Assembly (NCBI GenBank): GCA_035638075.1
Contig: DASRAU010000001.1
Location: 1 to 42,920 of the forward strand
Direction: 5' to 3'
DNA: 42,920 nt
Source of the DNA: DASRAU01 sp035638075
Lineage (GTDB): Bacteria; Acidobacteriota; Polarisedimenticolia; Gp22-AA2
Below are positions 26,515 through 34,166 of this stretch, piece by piece (the stretch's first letter is position 1; every line of letters begins with the position of its first letter). The translations under genes and the position numbers were made by a program. The notes under the pieces are model-generated. The model made no database searches. It was not told the DNA's origin and saw nothing but the letters and a program-made list of their open reading frames with translations.

Positions 26515-27627
26515 TCAGCGCTTGGAGGCGGACGCGGTGCCGGGCTCGATCGTGAAGTCGCCGCTGCCGGTGTCGATGTCGATCTTCGTCCGGCCATCCC
26601 CGCGCTTGTAGCCGATCACCTCGCGGCCCTTGACGATCGGCGTCGCGTCGGCGAAGCGGTTCTCCATGTCGCCGCTCCCCTGGTCGACGTAGGCCTCGAA
26701 GGAGGCATCGGGACTGAGGCGCAGGGTCACATCGCCGCTGCCGGTGTCCGCCTTGACGTGCTTGAGGCGCCCGGCGCCGACATCGAGGAGCACGTCCCCG
26801 CTGCCGGTGTCCGCGAGCAGTTCTTCGACGTCCCCGCCCTTGAGCGACACGTCCCCCGAGCCGGTGTCGAGCACTACCTTGGTGATGGCGCCCGCCCGGA
26901 TGGTGATGTCACCGGAGCCGACGTCCCCCTTGAGCAGGTCGCCGTCGAAATCCTCGACGTTCACGTCTCCCGAGCCGGTGTCGCAGTCGAGCGTCCCGTG
27001 CACGTCGGAGATGTTCACGTCGCCCGAGCCGGTGTCGGCGCCGATCGTGCCCTTCAGGCTCTTGAGGTCCATGTCACCGCTCGAGGTGTCGAACTTCAGC
27101 GTCCCCTCCAGCCCCTTCGCCTCGAGCCGGCCGACGTAGTTGCGCAGCAGCCCCTGCCCGAGCCGGGCCGGGACCTGCACCTCGATGTCGGCATAGACCA
27201 GCACGCCCTTCGATCCGCTGACCTTCACCTTCTGACCGCCGTACTCGAAGTTGCTGTCGCCACCGAACAGCTCGCCGATCCAGGACCCGGTCGAGGATCG
27301 CTTGTCCCCCGGGTAGTGAATCGTCCCGTGCTTGTCGATGGGATAGATGACGCGCAGGGTCATCCGGCCTTTCTCGCCGGTGACCGGCTCAACCCTGATC
27401 TGATTGGCGATTTCATCGGATTCGGCGTGGACCGTCACGTTGGCGGTCACGCTCGAGCCCGAGCCCGGCACCACCTTCATGATCCCGGCGAGGTTCTCCA
27501 CCGCCCACGACTGGCTGGCGCCGGGGGAAATCTCCCCCTTCAGGGAGCGGGTGACATCGGCCGACGCCGGGGCGGCAGCCAGGACGAGCAGGGCCAGGGC
27601 GAGCGGAACGAAGGCCAGTCGGCGCAT
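26515..27627 (-). CDS. Exported DUF4097-type repeat protein
   Basis: A 370-aa protein with a signal peptide (RRLAFVPLALALLVLAAAPA, cut near SADV). From about residue 195 there are nine repeats with the core D-[TVQS]-[GS]-SGD-[VMIF], for example DTGSGDVNI, DVGSGDITI and DTGSGDVTL, spaced about 18-25 residues. This is the right-handed beta-helix of the DUF4097/putative adhesin family. The N-terminal part has a region of beta strands with an EYGGQKVKVSGSKG segment. A GGAGGAGA site precedes ATG 27627, and longer upstream starts are ignored. Members are envelope proteins, often linked to anti-sigma or stress systems; the partner is not seen here. Confidence 0.85.
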   Translation of the reverse strand: MRRLAFVPLALALLVLAAAPASADVTRSLKGEISPGASQSWAVENLAGIMKVVPGSGSSVTANVTVHAESDEIANQIRVEPVTGEKGRMTLRVIYPIDKHGTIHYPGDKRSSTGSWIGELFGGDSNFEYGGQKVKVSGSKGVLVYADIEVQVPARLGQGLLRNYVGRLEAKGLEGTLKFDTSSGDMDLKSLKGTIGADTGSGDVNISDVHGTLDCDTGSGDVNVEDFDGDLLKGDVGSGDITIRAGAITKVVLDTGSGDVSLKGGDVEELLADTGSGDVLLDVGAGRLKHVKADTGSGDVTLRLSPDASFEAYVDQGSGDMENRFADATPIVKGREVIGYKRGDGRTKIDIDTGSGDFTIEPGTASASKR

Positions 27628-27723
27628 GGATCTCCTCCCGAGACGGCCCATGGTACGCCGACCCTGAGGCGGGGGTTCCCGCTGACCGTCGTCCGGCGGC
27701 GACGGTCCCCCTGACCGGTCTGG

Positions 27724-27729
27724 TATGGT
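27724..27729 (+). promoter_or_regulatory. Predicted -10 box, leaderless start of the photolyase gene
   Basis: TATGGT ends seven bases before ATG 27737, and no Shine-Dalgarno lies between. It also argues against the in-frame ATG at 27725, which lies inside the hexamer. Confidence 0.4.
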
Positions 27730-27736
27730 GCGCCGC

Positions 27737-29179
27737 ATGTCCGGCGCCACCATCGTCTGGCTGAGACAGGACCTGAGGCTCGCCGATCAGCCGGCCCTGG
27801 CCGCCGCGGCGGAGCGCGGCGGACCGGTCGTCCCCCTGTACCTGCACGCGCCCGAGGAGGAGGGCGACTGGCCCCCGGGTTCGGCCTCCCGCTTCTGGCT
27901 GCACCACTCGCTGACGGCGCTGGACTCGGATCTGCGGCGCCTCGGCTCGAGGCTGGTGGTGCGGCGCGGCGCCAGCCTGCCGAACCTGCTCGACGTGGCG
28001 CGGCGGACCGGTGCCAATGCAATGCATCTCTGCACGCGGACCGAGCCCCTGGCGCGCATCCGCGACGGCCTCGTCCGGCGCGAGCTGGAAGCGGCCGGGA
28101 TCGAGGTGGTCCCCTTCAACGGGCATCTCCTCTACGAGCCGGAGATCGTCAAGACGCGCGGCGGCGACCCGTTCAAGGTGTTCACCCCGTTCTGGAACGC
28201 CTGCCGCGCCCTCGGCGACCCGCTTCCGCCGCGTCCCGCGCCGTCGCGGCTCGAGGCGCCTCCGGCCTGGCCCGTCTCGGAGACCATCGCCGGCCTGGGA
28301 CTGCTGCCGCAGCCCGACTGGGCGGAAGGGATGCGATTCGCCTGGCGTCCGGGAGAGCGCGGCGCGCAGCAGCGCCTGGCGGAGTTCCTGCGCGACGGCG
28401 TCAACGATTACGCCACGGGGCGCGATCGCCCCGCCGCGGCCGGCACGTCACGCCTGTCGCCGCATCTCCACTTCGGCGAGATCTCGCCGCGACAGGTCTT
28501 CGATGCCGCGCGGGACCGAAACGGCTCCGCCGCCTGGCTGCGGGAGATCGGGTGGCGCGAGTTCGCGCATCACGTGCTGCATCACTTCCCCCACACGCCC
28601 GAAAAGCCGCTGCGGCCGGAGTTCGACCGCTTTCCGTGGCGCCGCGATCCGGACCGGCTCGCCGCCTGGCAGCGGGGCCGCACCGGTTACCCGATCGTCG
28701 ACGCGGGCATGCGCGAGCTGTGGAAGACCGGCTGGATGCACAACCGCGTGCGGATGATCGTCGCTTCGTTTCTGGTGAAGGACCTGCTCGTCACCTGGCA
28801 GGAAGGGGCGGCCTGGTTCTGGGACACGCTCGTGGACGCGGACCTCGCGAACAACACGCTCAACTGGCAATGGACCGCGGGCTGTGGCGCCGACGCGGCC
28901 CCGTATTTCCGCATCTTCAACCCGATCCTGCAGGGGCGCCGCTTCGACCCGGAAGGGGAGTACGTCGCGCGTTTCGTCCCTGAGCTTCTGCGTCTTCCCG
29001 CCTCCCATCGCCACACCCCGTGGCTCGCGCCGGCGAGGGCGCTCGAGGAGGCCGAGCTGGTTCTCGACGAGGACTACCCGCGGCCCATCGTCGATCATGA
29101 AACGGCGCGGAAGCGCGCGCTTCTCGCCTTCCAGACGATCAAGGCGCGATCGCGTCCGGGAAGCCGGCGCGAGGTGTGA
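27737..29179 (+). CDS. phrB: Deoxyribodipyrimidine photolyase (cryptochrome/photolyase family)
   Basis: A 480-aa flavoprotein that uses light to split cyclobutane pyrimidine dimers in DNA. The N-terminal Rossmann domain starts IVWLRQDLRLADQPAL. The FAD-binding domain shows GTSRLSPHLHFGEISPRQ, the REIGWREFAHHVLHHFP segment, GYPIVDAGMRELWKTGWMHN and the region VDADLANNTLNWQWTAGCG, with the conserved Trp and Asn residues of CPD photolyases of class I. FNPILQGRRFDPEGEYVARFVPEL is also typical. The protein is complete. A (6-4) photolyase or DASH cryptochrome is less likely because the sequence follows the class I pattern throughout. Confidence 0.93.
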   Translation: MSGATIVWLRQDLRLADQPALAAAAERGGPVVPLYLHAPEEEGDWPPGSASRFWLHHSLTALDSDLRRLGSRLVVRRGASLPNLLDVARRTGANAMHLCTRTEPLARIRDGLVRRELEAAGIEVVPFNGHLLYEPEIVKTRGGDPFKVFTPFWNACRALGDPLPPRPAPSRLEAPPAWPVSETIAGLGLLPQPDWAEGMRFAWRPGERGAQQRLAEFLRDGVNDYATGRDRPAAAGTSRLSPHLHFGEISPRQVFDAARDRNGSAAWLREIGWREFAHHVLHHFPHTPEKPLRPEFDRFPWRRDPDRLAAWQRGRTGYPIVDAGMRELWKTGWMHNRVRMIVASFLVKDLLVTWQEGAAWFWDTLVDADLANNTLNWQWTAGCGADAAPYFRIFNPILQGRRFDPEGEYVARFVPELLRLPASHRHTPWLAPARALEEAELVLDEDYPRPIVDHETARKRALLAFQTIKARSRPGSRREV

Positions 29180-29191
29180 GCGGGCTTGGTC

Positions 29192-29878
29192 TTACGTGGT
29201 GTGAAGCTGCGACAGGGCGTAGACGATCCCGAACACCACGCCCGTGGCTCCGGCGGCGACTCGCAGCGCGAGGTTCCACCGCGGCCGCGCCAGGGTCGCC
29301 GTGAACGGCAGACCGATGCCGACGCTGAGGAGCGCCATGCCGCCGATCGAACCGACGCCGAAGATGAGCAGGTAGGCGAGCCCGGTCGTCGGCGAAGCGA
29401 TCTGTGCCAGCACCAGGAGGGTCAGCGCCGCCGAGCCCGCCAGTCCGTGCAGCGTGCCGACGAGCAGCGGCTTCAGCCCGATGCGCGCGATGCGGTGCGG
29501 ATCGTGGCCGTCGGTCGCGTCATGGAAATGCAGGTGCCGGTGCACGCGCGGGCCGTGCGCGTGATAGTGCGAGTGCCAGTCGGTCCGGGAACGCAGCGCC
29601 CGCGCCAGCGCGGACCCGCCGAGGAGCAGCACCATCAGCGCGACGGCCGCTTCGAGGGCACGCGCCAGCGTGTCGGGGATGACGAGGTGCAGCCCGATGA
29701 CCAGAAGGCCCGCGAGGAAGAGCGCCGCCGAGTGACCGAGACCCCACAGGAGTCCCGTGCGCAGCGCCGTCCGCCAGCCGGGCCGCTCGCTGACCATCGC
29801 CCCGACCGCCGCGATGTGATCGGCATCGAGCGCGTGGCGCAGGCCGAGGATGAATCCGAGTCCCAGGACCGCAAGCAT
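29192..29878 (-). CDS. NicO-type nickel/cobalt transporter family protein with His-rich loop
   Basis: A 228-aa membrane protein of about six helices. The first helix carries RHALDADHIAAVG, the HX4DH metal-binding signature of nickel/cobalt permeases. A loop in the middle (about residues 98-125) is rich in histidine (HSHYHAHGPRVHRHLHFHD), which suggests metal capture. The helices TLHGLAGSAALTLLVLAQIA and FGVGSIGGMALLSVGIGL match the family. It is shorter than the classical NiCoT permeases (about 330 aa), in line with the COG2215-like group. Whether it imports or exports Ni2+ or Co2+ cannot be told from the sequence. No metalloenzyme gene is adjacent. Confidence 0.85.
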   Translation of the reverse strand: MLAVLGLGFILGLRHALDADHIAAVGAMVSERPGWRTALRTGLLWGLGHSAALFLAGLLVIGLHLVIPDTLARALEAAVALMVLLLGGSALARALRSRTDWHSHYHAHGPRVHRHLHFHDATDGHDPHRIARIGLKPLLVGTLHGLAGSAALTLLVLAQIASPTTGLAYLLIFGVGSIGGMALLSVGIGLPFTATLARPRWNLALRVAAGATGVVFGIVYALSQLHTT

Positions 29879-29886
29879 GCGCAGGC

Positions 29887-29892
29887 ATCATA
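29887..29892 (-). promoter_or_regulatory. Predicted -10 box of the NicO-type gene
   Basis: On the minus strand TATGAT ends eight bases before the ATG at 29878, without a ribosome site. Confidence 0.35.
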
Positions 29893-29989
29893 TAAAGAGG
29901 ATGGACAGAGCCGCAAGAGATGGAAGCGCCCGGCGTCTCCGCCGGCGCCCGATCGTCCGCGTCCCGAGTCACTTCCGGAGGCCGACACG

Positions 29990-30520
29990 ATGAGATTCCT
30001 GACGACCCTTCTGATCGCGGGACTGACGCTGGCGGCCGCTCCGACGCCCGCTCCGCCCGCCGCTGGTGCGGCCGCCGCGGGTGCACCTGTTCCTGGTACG
30101 CCTGTTCCGGGAACCGGCACGGTCCGCTTCGCCGAAGGCGAAGCCCCGACCGACGCGGGCCTGCGGCGCCTGCTCGAGGACTACATCGGGCTGTATCGCG
30201 CCGATCGGCTGACCGACTGGAAGAAGCTCCTGCACGAGCGGGTGAGCGTCGCCGATCCGCGTCCCGACGGCACCATCCGCTTCCGGGGTCTCGACGAGTT
30301 CTTCGCCACCCAGCAGGGCTTCTTCGGGAGCGTCCGGCGCATCGGGGAGCGCCTCGAGGACGTGCGGGTCGCCGAAGGGCGCCGCATCGCGCGCGTCTCC
30401 GCCCGCTTCGTCTTCGTGGACGAAGGAGAAGAGCGCGCCGGCCGGCTCGGCCTGCACGTCGTCGAGGAGGGAGGGACGTGGCGCGTCGTCGCCATCGTCT
30501 TCTCGTACGACCAGGCCTGA
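29990..30520 (+). CDS. Exported NTF2/SnoaL-like protein
   Basis: A 176-aa protein with a signal peptide (RFLTTLLIAGLTLAAAP) and an Ala/Pro/Gly-rich linker (about 19-45). The rest has the length and pattern of the NTF2-like cone fold: LRRLLEDYIGLYRADRLTDWKKL, a conserved PDGTIRFRGLDEFFATQQ segment and strands such as VSARFVFVD and WRVVAIVFSYD. Such domains bind small molecules or act as structural modules; no catalytic residue can be identified with confidence. ATG 29990 follows GGAGG. It ends 30 bp from the convergent barrel-protein gene, with a CACGCG/CGCGTG hairpin between them. Confidence 0.75.
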   Translation: MRFLTTLLIAGLTLAAAPTPAPPAAGAAAAGAPVPGTPVPGTGTVRFAEGEAPTDAGLRRLLEDYIGLYRADRLTDWKKLLHERVSVADPRPDGTIRFRGLDEFFATQQGFFGSVRRIGERLEDVRVAEGRRIARVSARFVFVDEGEERAGRLGLHVVEEGGTWRVVAIVFSYDQA

Positions 30521-30550
30521 CGCGCTGCCGCGCCCGGGATCGATCACGCG

Positions 30551-31072
30551 TCAGCGCGTGGGTGTCGGCAGGAAGTAGCGCAGCCCGACGGAGGCGCTGC
30601 CGAAGGTGTGGACGTCGGGCGTCACGTCCACGATGGGCGCCACTTCGAAGAAGGCCTCCCAGCGCCGCTCGACCGCCGGGAAGACGTAGTTGAATCCCGT
30701 GGACCCGCGCACGCCGAAGCGCGTCCCGTCGGCCTGCTTCACGCGCCCGCCCGCGCCGAGATACCAGGTGAAGACCCCGCGCGGGGACTTGTGCAGCTCC
30801 TTCAGGTGCCACTGCCGCTGCGCGTGGAACTCCCACCCGTCGTCGGCCACCTGCGACCAGCCGAACCCGGCCTCCCAGGCATCCTGCAGCTCGTGGCTCG
30901 TCAGCATCTTCACGGTGAGTCCGAGGACCGGTTCGCCTGCGGAGCCGCCGACGGAGAGAACCCGCTGGCGCGCCGGGCCCGGCGGCGCCTCGACCGGTGC
31001 GAGTGCCCGGGCCGGCGCCGGGATGGCCAGCATCGCCAGCAGCGCGAGGCGGACGAGAGGGGCGCGCGGCAT
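30551..31072 (-). CDS. Small exported beta-barrel-like protein
   Basis: A 173-aa protein with a signal peptide (LVRLALLAMLAIPAPARA). The mature part alternates hydrophobic and polar residues with aromatic-rich strands (GWEFHAQRQWHLKEL, FTWYLGAGGRVKQAD, STGFNYVFPAVERRWEAFFE) and ends SVGLRYFLPTPTR, consistent with a small eight-stranded outer-membrane barrel. I recognise no specific family. It is divergent from the AraC-type gene, with only 31 bp between start codons, so it may be that regulator's target. Confidence 0.65.
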   Translation of the reverse strand: MPRAPLVRLALLAMLAIPAPARALAPVEAPPGPARQRVLSVGGSAGEPVLGLTVKMLTSHELQDAWEAGFGWSQVADDGWEFHAQRQWHLKELHKSPRGVFTWYLGAGGRVKQADGTRFGVRGSTGFNYVFPAVERRWEAFFEVAPIVDVTPDVHTFGSASVGLRYFLPTPTR

Positions 31073-31081
31073 CGGGGGCGG

Positions 31082-31097
31082 ATTATGGCCCTAAGAT
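31082..31097. promoter_or_regulatory. Overlapping divergent -10 boxes between the barrel gene and the AraC gene
   Basis: TAAGAT (31092-31097) lies six bases before the AraC-type ATG at 31104. On the other strand CATAAT (31087-31082) lies nine bases before the ATG at 31072. The two promoters would face each other within 31 bp. Confidence 0.4.
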
Positions 31098-31103
31098 ACG
31101 CGG

Positions 31104-31940
31104 ATGCGCTACACGGTCATGAGCCTTCCGCCGCTCCTTGCGGCGCACGTCGAGTGCCTGTGGCGGCTCGAAGGGGATGGCCGGGGACTTCCGGCCGAGA
31201 CCATCGTCCCCGATGGGTGCATGGAGGTCGTCCTGCACTGCGGCGACCGCTTCGAGAGGCTCGATCCGGAGCGCGGAGCCACGCGGCAGTCGCGCGCCTT
31301 CCTCGTCGGGCAGCTGCTCGCGCCGGTCGTCGTCCGTCCGGGAGCCAACGTCGAAACGTGGGGGATCCGTTTCCGTCCCGGCGGCGCGGCGGCCTTTTTC
31401 GATGCACCGATGCCGGAGGTGACGGGGCGGTTCGTGGACCTCGCCGATGTCGCGGGCGCGGAGGCGCTGGTCGGACTGGAGGACGTCCACCAGGCGCGCA
31501 CGCCCGCCGAACGCCGGCGTCGCCTCGAGTCGTGGCTTGTCTCGCGGCTCGGACGCGGCGCCACCGATCCGCTGCCCGCTGTCGCGGCGCGGGCGATCGT
31601 CCGGGCGCGCGGCCGCGTGCGCCTCGACGACCTCTCCTCGAGCCTCGGACTCGGGGCGCGCCAGCTCGAGCGCCGCTTCCTGCGCGGTGTCGGCATCCCG
31701 CCGCGCGCGCTTGCCCGCCTCGTCCGCTTCCAGCAGGTGTTCCGGCTGGCCCATGAGCGGCCGGCGAGCACGGGAGCGTGGGCCGACGTGGCGCGCGAGG
31801 CCGGTTACTACGATCAGGCTCATCTCCTGCGCGATTTCCGCGAGCTGGCCGGGACCACGCCTCCGCGCTTCCTGGCCGCGCAGGGGGACTTCTCCCGCGC
31901 ACTCACCAGCCGCGCGCGCCTCGACGATCTGTTCGCATGA
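31104..31940 (+). CDS. AraC-family transcriptional regulator (DUF6597 N-terminal domain)
   Basis: A 278-aa regulator. Residues 1-145 match the N-terminal DUF6597-like sensing domain (VECLWRLEG, IVPDGCMEVVLHCGD, WGIRFRPGGAAAFF). The C-terminal 110 residues hold two helix-turn-helix units: RVRLDDLSSSLGLGARQLERR and WADVAREAGYYDQAHLLRDFRE, followed by GTTPPRFLA. The second unit has the AGYYDQAHLLRDF form typical of AraC proteins. Its position next to the divergent exported protein suggests local control, but no binding site is defined. Confidence 0.9.
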   Translation: MRYTVMSLPPLLAAHVECLWRLEGDGRGLPAETIVPDGCMEVVLHCGDRFERLDPERGATRQSRAFLVGQLLAPVVVRPGANVETWGIRFRPGGAAAFFDAPMPEVTGRFVDLADVAGAEALVGLEDVHQARTPAERRRRLESWLVSRLGRGATDPLPAVAARAIVRARGRVRLDDLSSSLGLGARQLERRFLRGVGIPPRALARLVRFQQVFRLAHERPASTGAWADVAREAGYYDQAHLLRDFRELAGTTPPRFLAAQGDFSRALTSRARLDDLFA

Positions 31941-32031
31941 CGCATTCGTCCAAGACGACCCCGCGGCGCCCGCGGTAGATTCCCCGTTCGCGGAGCAGCC
32001 GCTCTCATCCTCGGGTTCAGGAGGTCATGAC

Positions 32032-32622
32032 ATGCACGATTCGACTGGAAGTCCCGGCCGCCGCCAGGCAGGCCGGCTCGCGGGTCGCGCCGGACGCGAT
32101 GGACGTTCCGGACGCTCGGCTGTGGCGGCGATCGCAGTGCTGGTCGTCCTGGCGGTTGTCTTGCTGGCGGGGCGGAGATCCCGGGCGGCGGCAGGCGCTG
32201 CTCCCGCGGACCCGGAGGCCGTGGCGTCTCTCGACTGGCTCGCCGGGTCGTGGTCCGGCGAGAGCAACGGCCTGGCGATGGAGGAGCACTGGACCGTCCC
32301 CGCGGGCGGAGCGCTCCTCGGGATGCACCGCGACGTGAAGAACGGCCGCATGGTGGAGTTCGAGTTCCTGCGCATCGACGCGTCGGGCGGCACGGTCACC
32401 TACTGGGCGAGCCCCCGCGGCGCCGGGCCGACGCCGTTCCGTCTCAAGGAGCTGGGTCCGGGCCGTCGCGTCGTCTTCGAGAACCCCGAGCACGACTTCC
32501 CGCAGCGCATCATCTACTGGCGGGCGGACGACGACGCGCTGCACGCCCGCGTCGAGGGACCGTCGACGACGGGGGAGAAAGCGATGGAATGGGCGTGGAA
32601 GCCGATGGCGCCGGCCCGGTGA
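32032..32622 (+). CDS. Membrane-anchored DUF6265 protein
   Basis: A 196-aa protein. A basic N-terminus (about 1-32) leads into one hydrophobic helix (SAVAAIAVLVVLAVVLLAG), so it is anchored or exported. The rest matches DUF6265: LDWLAGSWSGES, MEEHWTVPAGGALLGMHRD, FEFLRIDASG and FENPEHDFPQRIIYWR. The FENPxHDFPxRIxY motif is the family signature. Function unknown; a lipocalin-like or ligand-binding barrel has been suggested by its predicted shape, which is inference. ATG 32032 follows AGGAGGT. It ends next to the convergent PspC gene, with no space between stops. Confidence 0.85.
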   Translation: MHDSTGSPGRRQAGRLAGRAGRDGRSGRSAVAAIAVLVVLAVVLLAGRRSRAAAGAAPADPEAVASLDWLAGSWSGESNGLAMEEHWTVPAGGALLGMHRDVKNGRMVEFEFLRIDASGGTVTYWASPRGAGPTPFRLKELGPGRRVVFENPEHDFPQRIIYWRADDDALHARVEGPSTTGEKAMEWAWKPMAPAR

Positions 32623-32814
32623 TCAGTCCCCTTCGGGGATGATGATCCAGAGCAGGAAGTACACGAGGAGTCCGGGAAAGGCGACCGACACGATCGAGAC
32701 GATGACGTAGAGGACCCGGGCCAGTGTCCGTTCCAGCCCGAAGCGATCGGCGAGCCCGGCCACAACCCCGGCGATCATCCGGCCCTGACGCGGTCGTCGC
32801 AATGGAGCGCTCAT
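32623..32814 (-). CDS. PspC domain small membrane protein
   Basis: A 63-aa protein made of one PspC domain: RMIAGVVAGLADRFGLERTL, then a membrane helix VIVSIVSVAFPGLLVYFLLW and the end IIIPEGD. PspC domains belong to the phage-shock envelope-stress response, in which PspC senses membrane damage with PspA and PspB; the small stand-alone form is common in diderms. ATG 32814 has a GAGGAGGC site and overlaps the stop of the DUF3052 gene (ATGA). No pspA is visible in the window. Confidence 0.9.
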   Translation of the reverse strand: MSAPLRRPRQGRMIAGVVAGLADRFGLERTLARVLYVIVSIVSVAFPGLLVYFLLWIIIPEGD

Positions 32815-33272
32815 GGCTGCCTCCTCGTGGCCGCGGTTGCGCGGCGTGTCGCGAACTTGAGTCCGGACCAGGTCCCGTCCACGGCGCAGATCTTGTAGTC
32901 CACGAGGCCGGCGGCGAGCCCGGCGGCGCGAACATCGGCCTCGCCGACATCCCCCGCCTCGCCGGACGACTGCTTGCGCCAGGCGATCCACAGCCCGCCG
33001 GTCGGAATCGCCCGGGCTCGCCGCGCGATGTCCTTGCGGAGATCGGCGCGCGAGCGGACGAACCAGACCGCCAGGTCGGCGGCAGCGCCGGCGCGCACCA
33101 GGCGCGCCCCGTCGGGAAGCTCCCCGAGCGTGCGCGGGAAGCCGTCCGGCGCGCCGAAGAGCGCCAGCCGCGACAGCGGCTTCACGCCGAGCTTCTTCGG
33201 CAGCGGCGTGCCGGAGTAGCCCGCGGAGACCGCCGCGGCGCTAGCGGGCCGACGCGAAGGTGTCGCAGGCAT
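32811..33272 (-). CDS. DUF3052 family protein
   Basis: A 153-aa cytoplasmic protein. YSGTPLPKKLGVKPLSRLAL near the N-terminus, RSRADLRKDIARRARAIPTGGLWIAWRK and DYKICAVDGTWSGLKFATRR are the recognisable DUF3052 segments. Members are small Rossmann-like proteins of unknown function. ATG 33272 overlaps the end of the metallopeptidase gene by about 30 bp; a longer version from 33356 would overlap much more. It lies between the metallopeptidase gene and the pspC-like gene in one operon. Confidence 0.82.
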   Translation of the reverse strand: MPATPSRRPASAAAVSAGYSGTPLPKKLGVKPLSRLALFGAPDGFPRTLGELPDGARLVRAGAAADLAVWFVRSRADLRKDIARRARAIPTGGLWIAWRKQSSGEAGDVGEADVRAAGLAAGLVDYKICAVDGTWSGLKFATRRATAATRRQP

Positions 33273-34119
33273 CGATGCTCCCCGAGTCGTAGCCGCGCCG
33301 GAACCAGGCGGCGCGGTCCTTCGAGGTGCCGTGCGTGAAGGCGTCGGGATTGACACGTTTCCCGGCCTGGCGCTGCAGGCGATCGTCCCCGACCGCCGCC
33401 GCCGCGCCGAGACCCTCGTCGATGTCGCCCTCGTCGAGATGCTTCTCGTTGGCCGTCCAGTGCGCCCAGATGCCGGCGAAGCAGTCCGCCTGCAGCTCGG
33501 TCGCGACCGACAGTGCGTGACCGGATTCGCCGCGGCCGCCCTGCGCGCGGCGCACCGCCGCTTCGGTGCCGAGGAGCGTCTGCACGTGGTGGCCGATCTC
33601 GTGCGCCAGGACGTAGGCCTGGGCGAAATCCCCCGGGGCGCCGAAGCGCTCGCGCAGCTCGGCGAAGAAGCCGAGATCGATGTACACCTTGCGATCGCCG
33701 GGGCAGTAGAAGGGCCCGGTCGCCGACTGCGCGAAGCCGCAGGCCGAATCGATGCCGTCGCGGAAGAGCACCAGGCGCGTGTCCTCGTAGGGCGTGCCGG
33801 CCTGCGCCAGCAGGTGCGACCAGATCGCCTGTGCGTCGTCGAGGACGAACGAGACGAACTCGACCGTCGGCTCCTCGCGCGGATCGTCGATCGGGGCCGC
33901 GGGACCGGACGAGTCGCTGACGCCCGGCGTCCCGCCGCCGGTGTCCAGGAGCGACAGGAAATCGGTCTTGAACACCACGCTCAGGAGAGCGAGCACGAGG
34001 ATCCCGCCGAGGCCGAGCCCGCCGCCCACGCGCAGACCGCCGGGGAAGGGGAATCGACCTCCCGATTCGCCGCGTCGATCTTCGACGTTGGTGCTGCGCC
34101 CGCCCGGTGTCCAGCGCAT
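33241..34119 (-). CDS. YpfJ-type neutral zinc metallopeptidase
   Basis: A 292-aa membrane-anchored protein. The N-terminus has the family's MRW...RRGESGG segment and one membrane helix (GGLGLGGILVLALLSVV). The protease domain carries the zinc motif AHEIGHH (H173, E174, H177), with the third ligand region TELQADCFAGIWAHW (about 210) and a conserved RLQRQAGKRVNPDAFTHGTS stretch. Other family features are SACGFAQSATGPFYCPGDRKVY. YpfJ/KPN_02809 proteins are found widely, but their substrates are not well defined. First gene of the operon with DUF3052 and PspC genes. Confidence 0.92.
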   Translation of the reverse strand: MRWTPGGRSTNVEDRRGESGGRFPFPGGLRVGGGLGLGGILVLALLSVVFKTDFLSLLDTGGGTPGVSDSSGPAAPIDDPREEPTVEFVSFVLDDAQAIWSHLLAQAGTPYEDTRLVLFRDGIDSACGFAQSATGPFYCPGDRKVYIDLGFFAELRERFGAPGDFAQAYVLAHEIGHHVQTLLGTEAAVRRAQGGRGESGHALSVATELQADCFAGIWAHWTANEKHLDEGDIDEGLGAAAAVGDDRLQRQAGKRVNPDAFTHGTSKDRAAWFRRGYDSGSIDACDTFASAR

Positions 34120-34166
34120 CGCCCGGGAATCTTACACGAGGGCGGTCGCCACTCCCGCCGTGGGTT

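Noticed and set aside
30545..30560. CACGCG-TCAG-CGCGTG hairpin between convergent genes as a terminator
   Set aside because: The stem is short and has no T-tract on either strand. It could be a weak bidirectional terminator but cannot be supported.
30773..30786. CCCCGCGCGGGG palindrome
   Set aside because: It lies inside a coding sequence and is expected by chance at this GC content.
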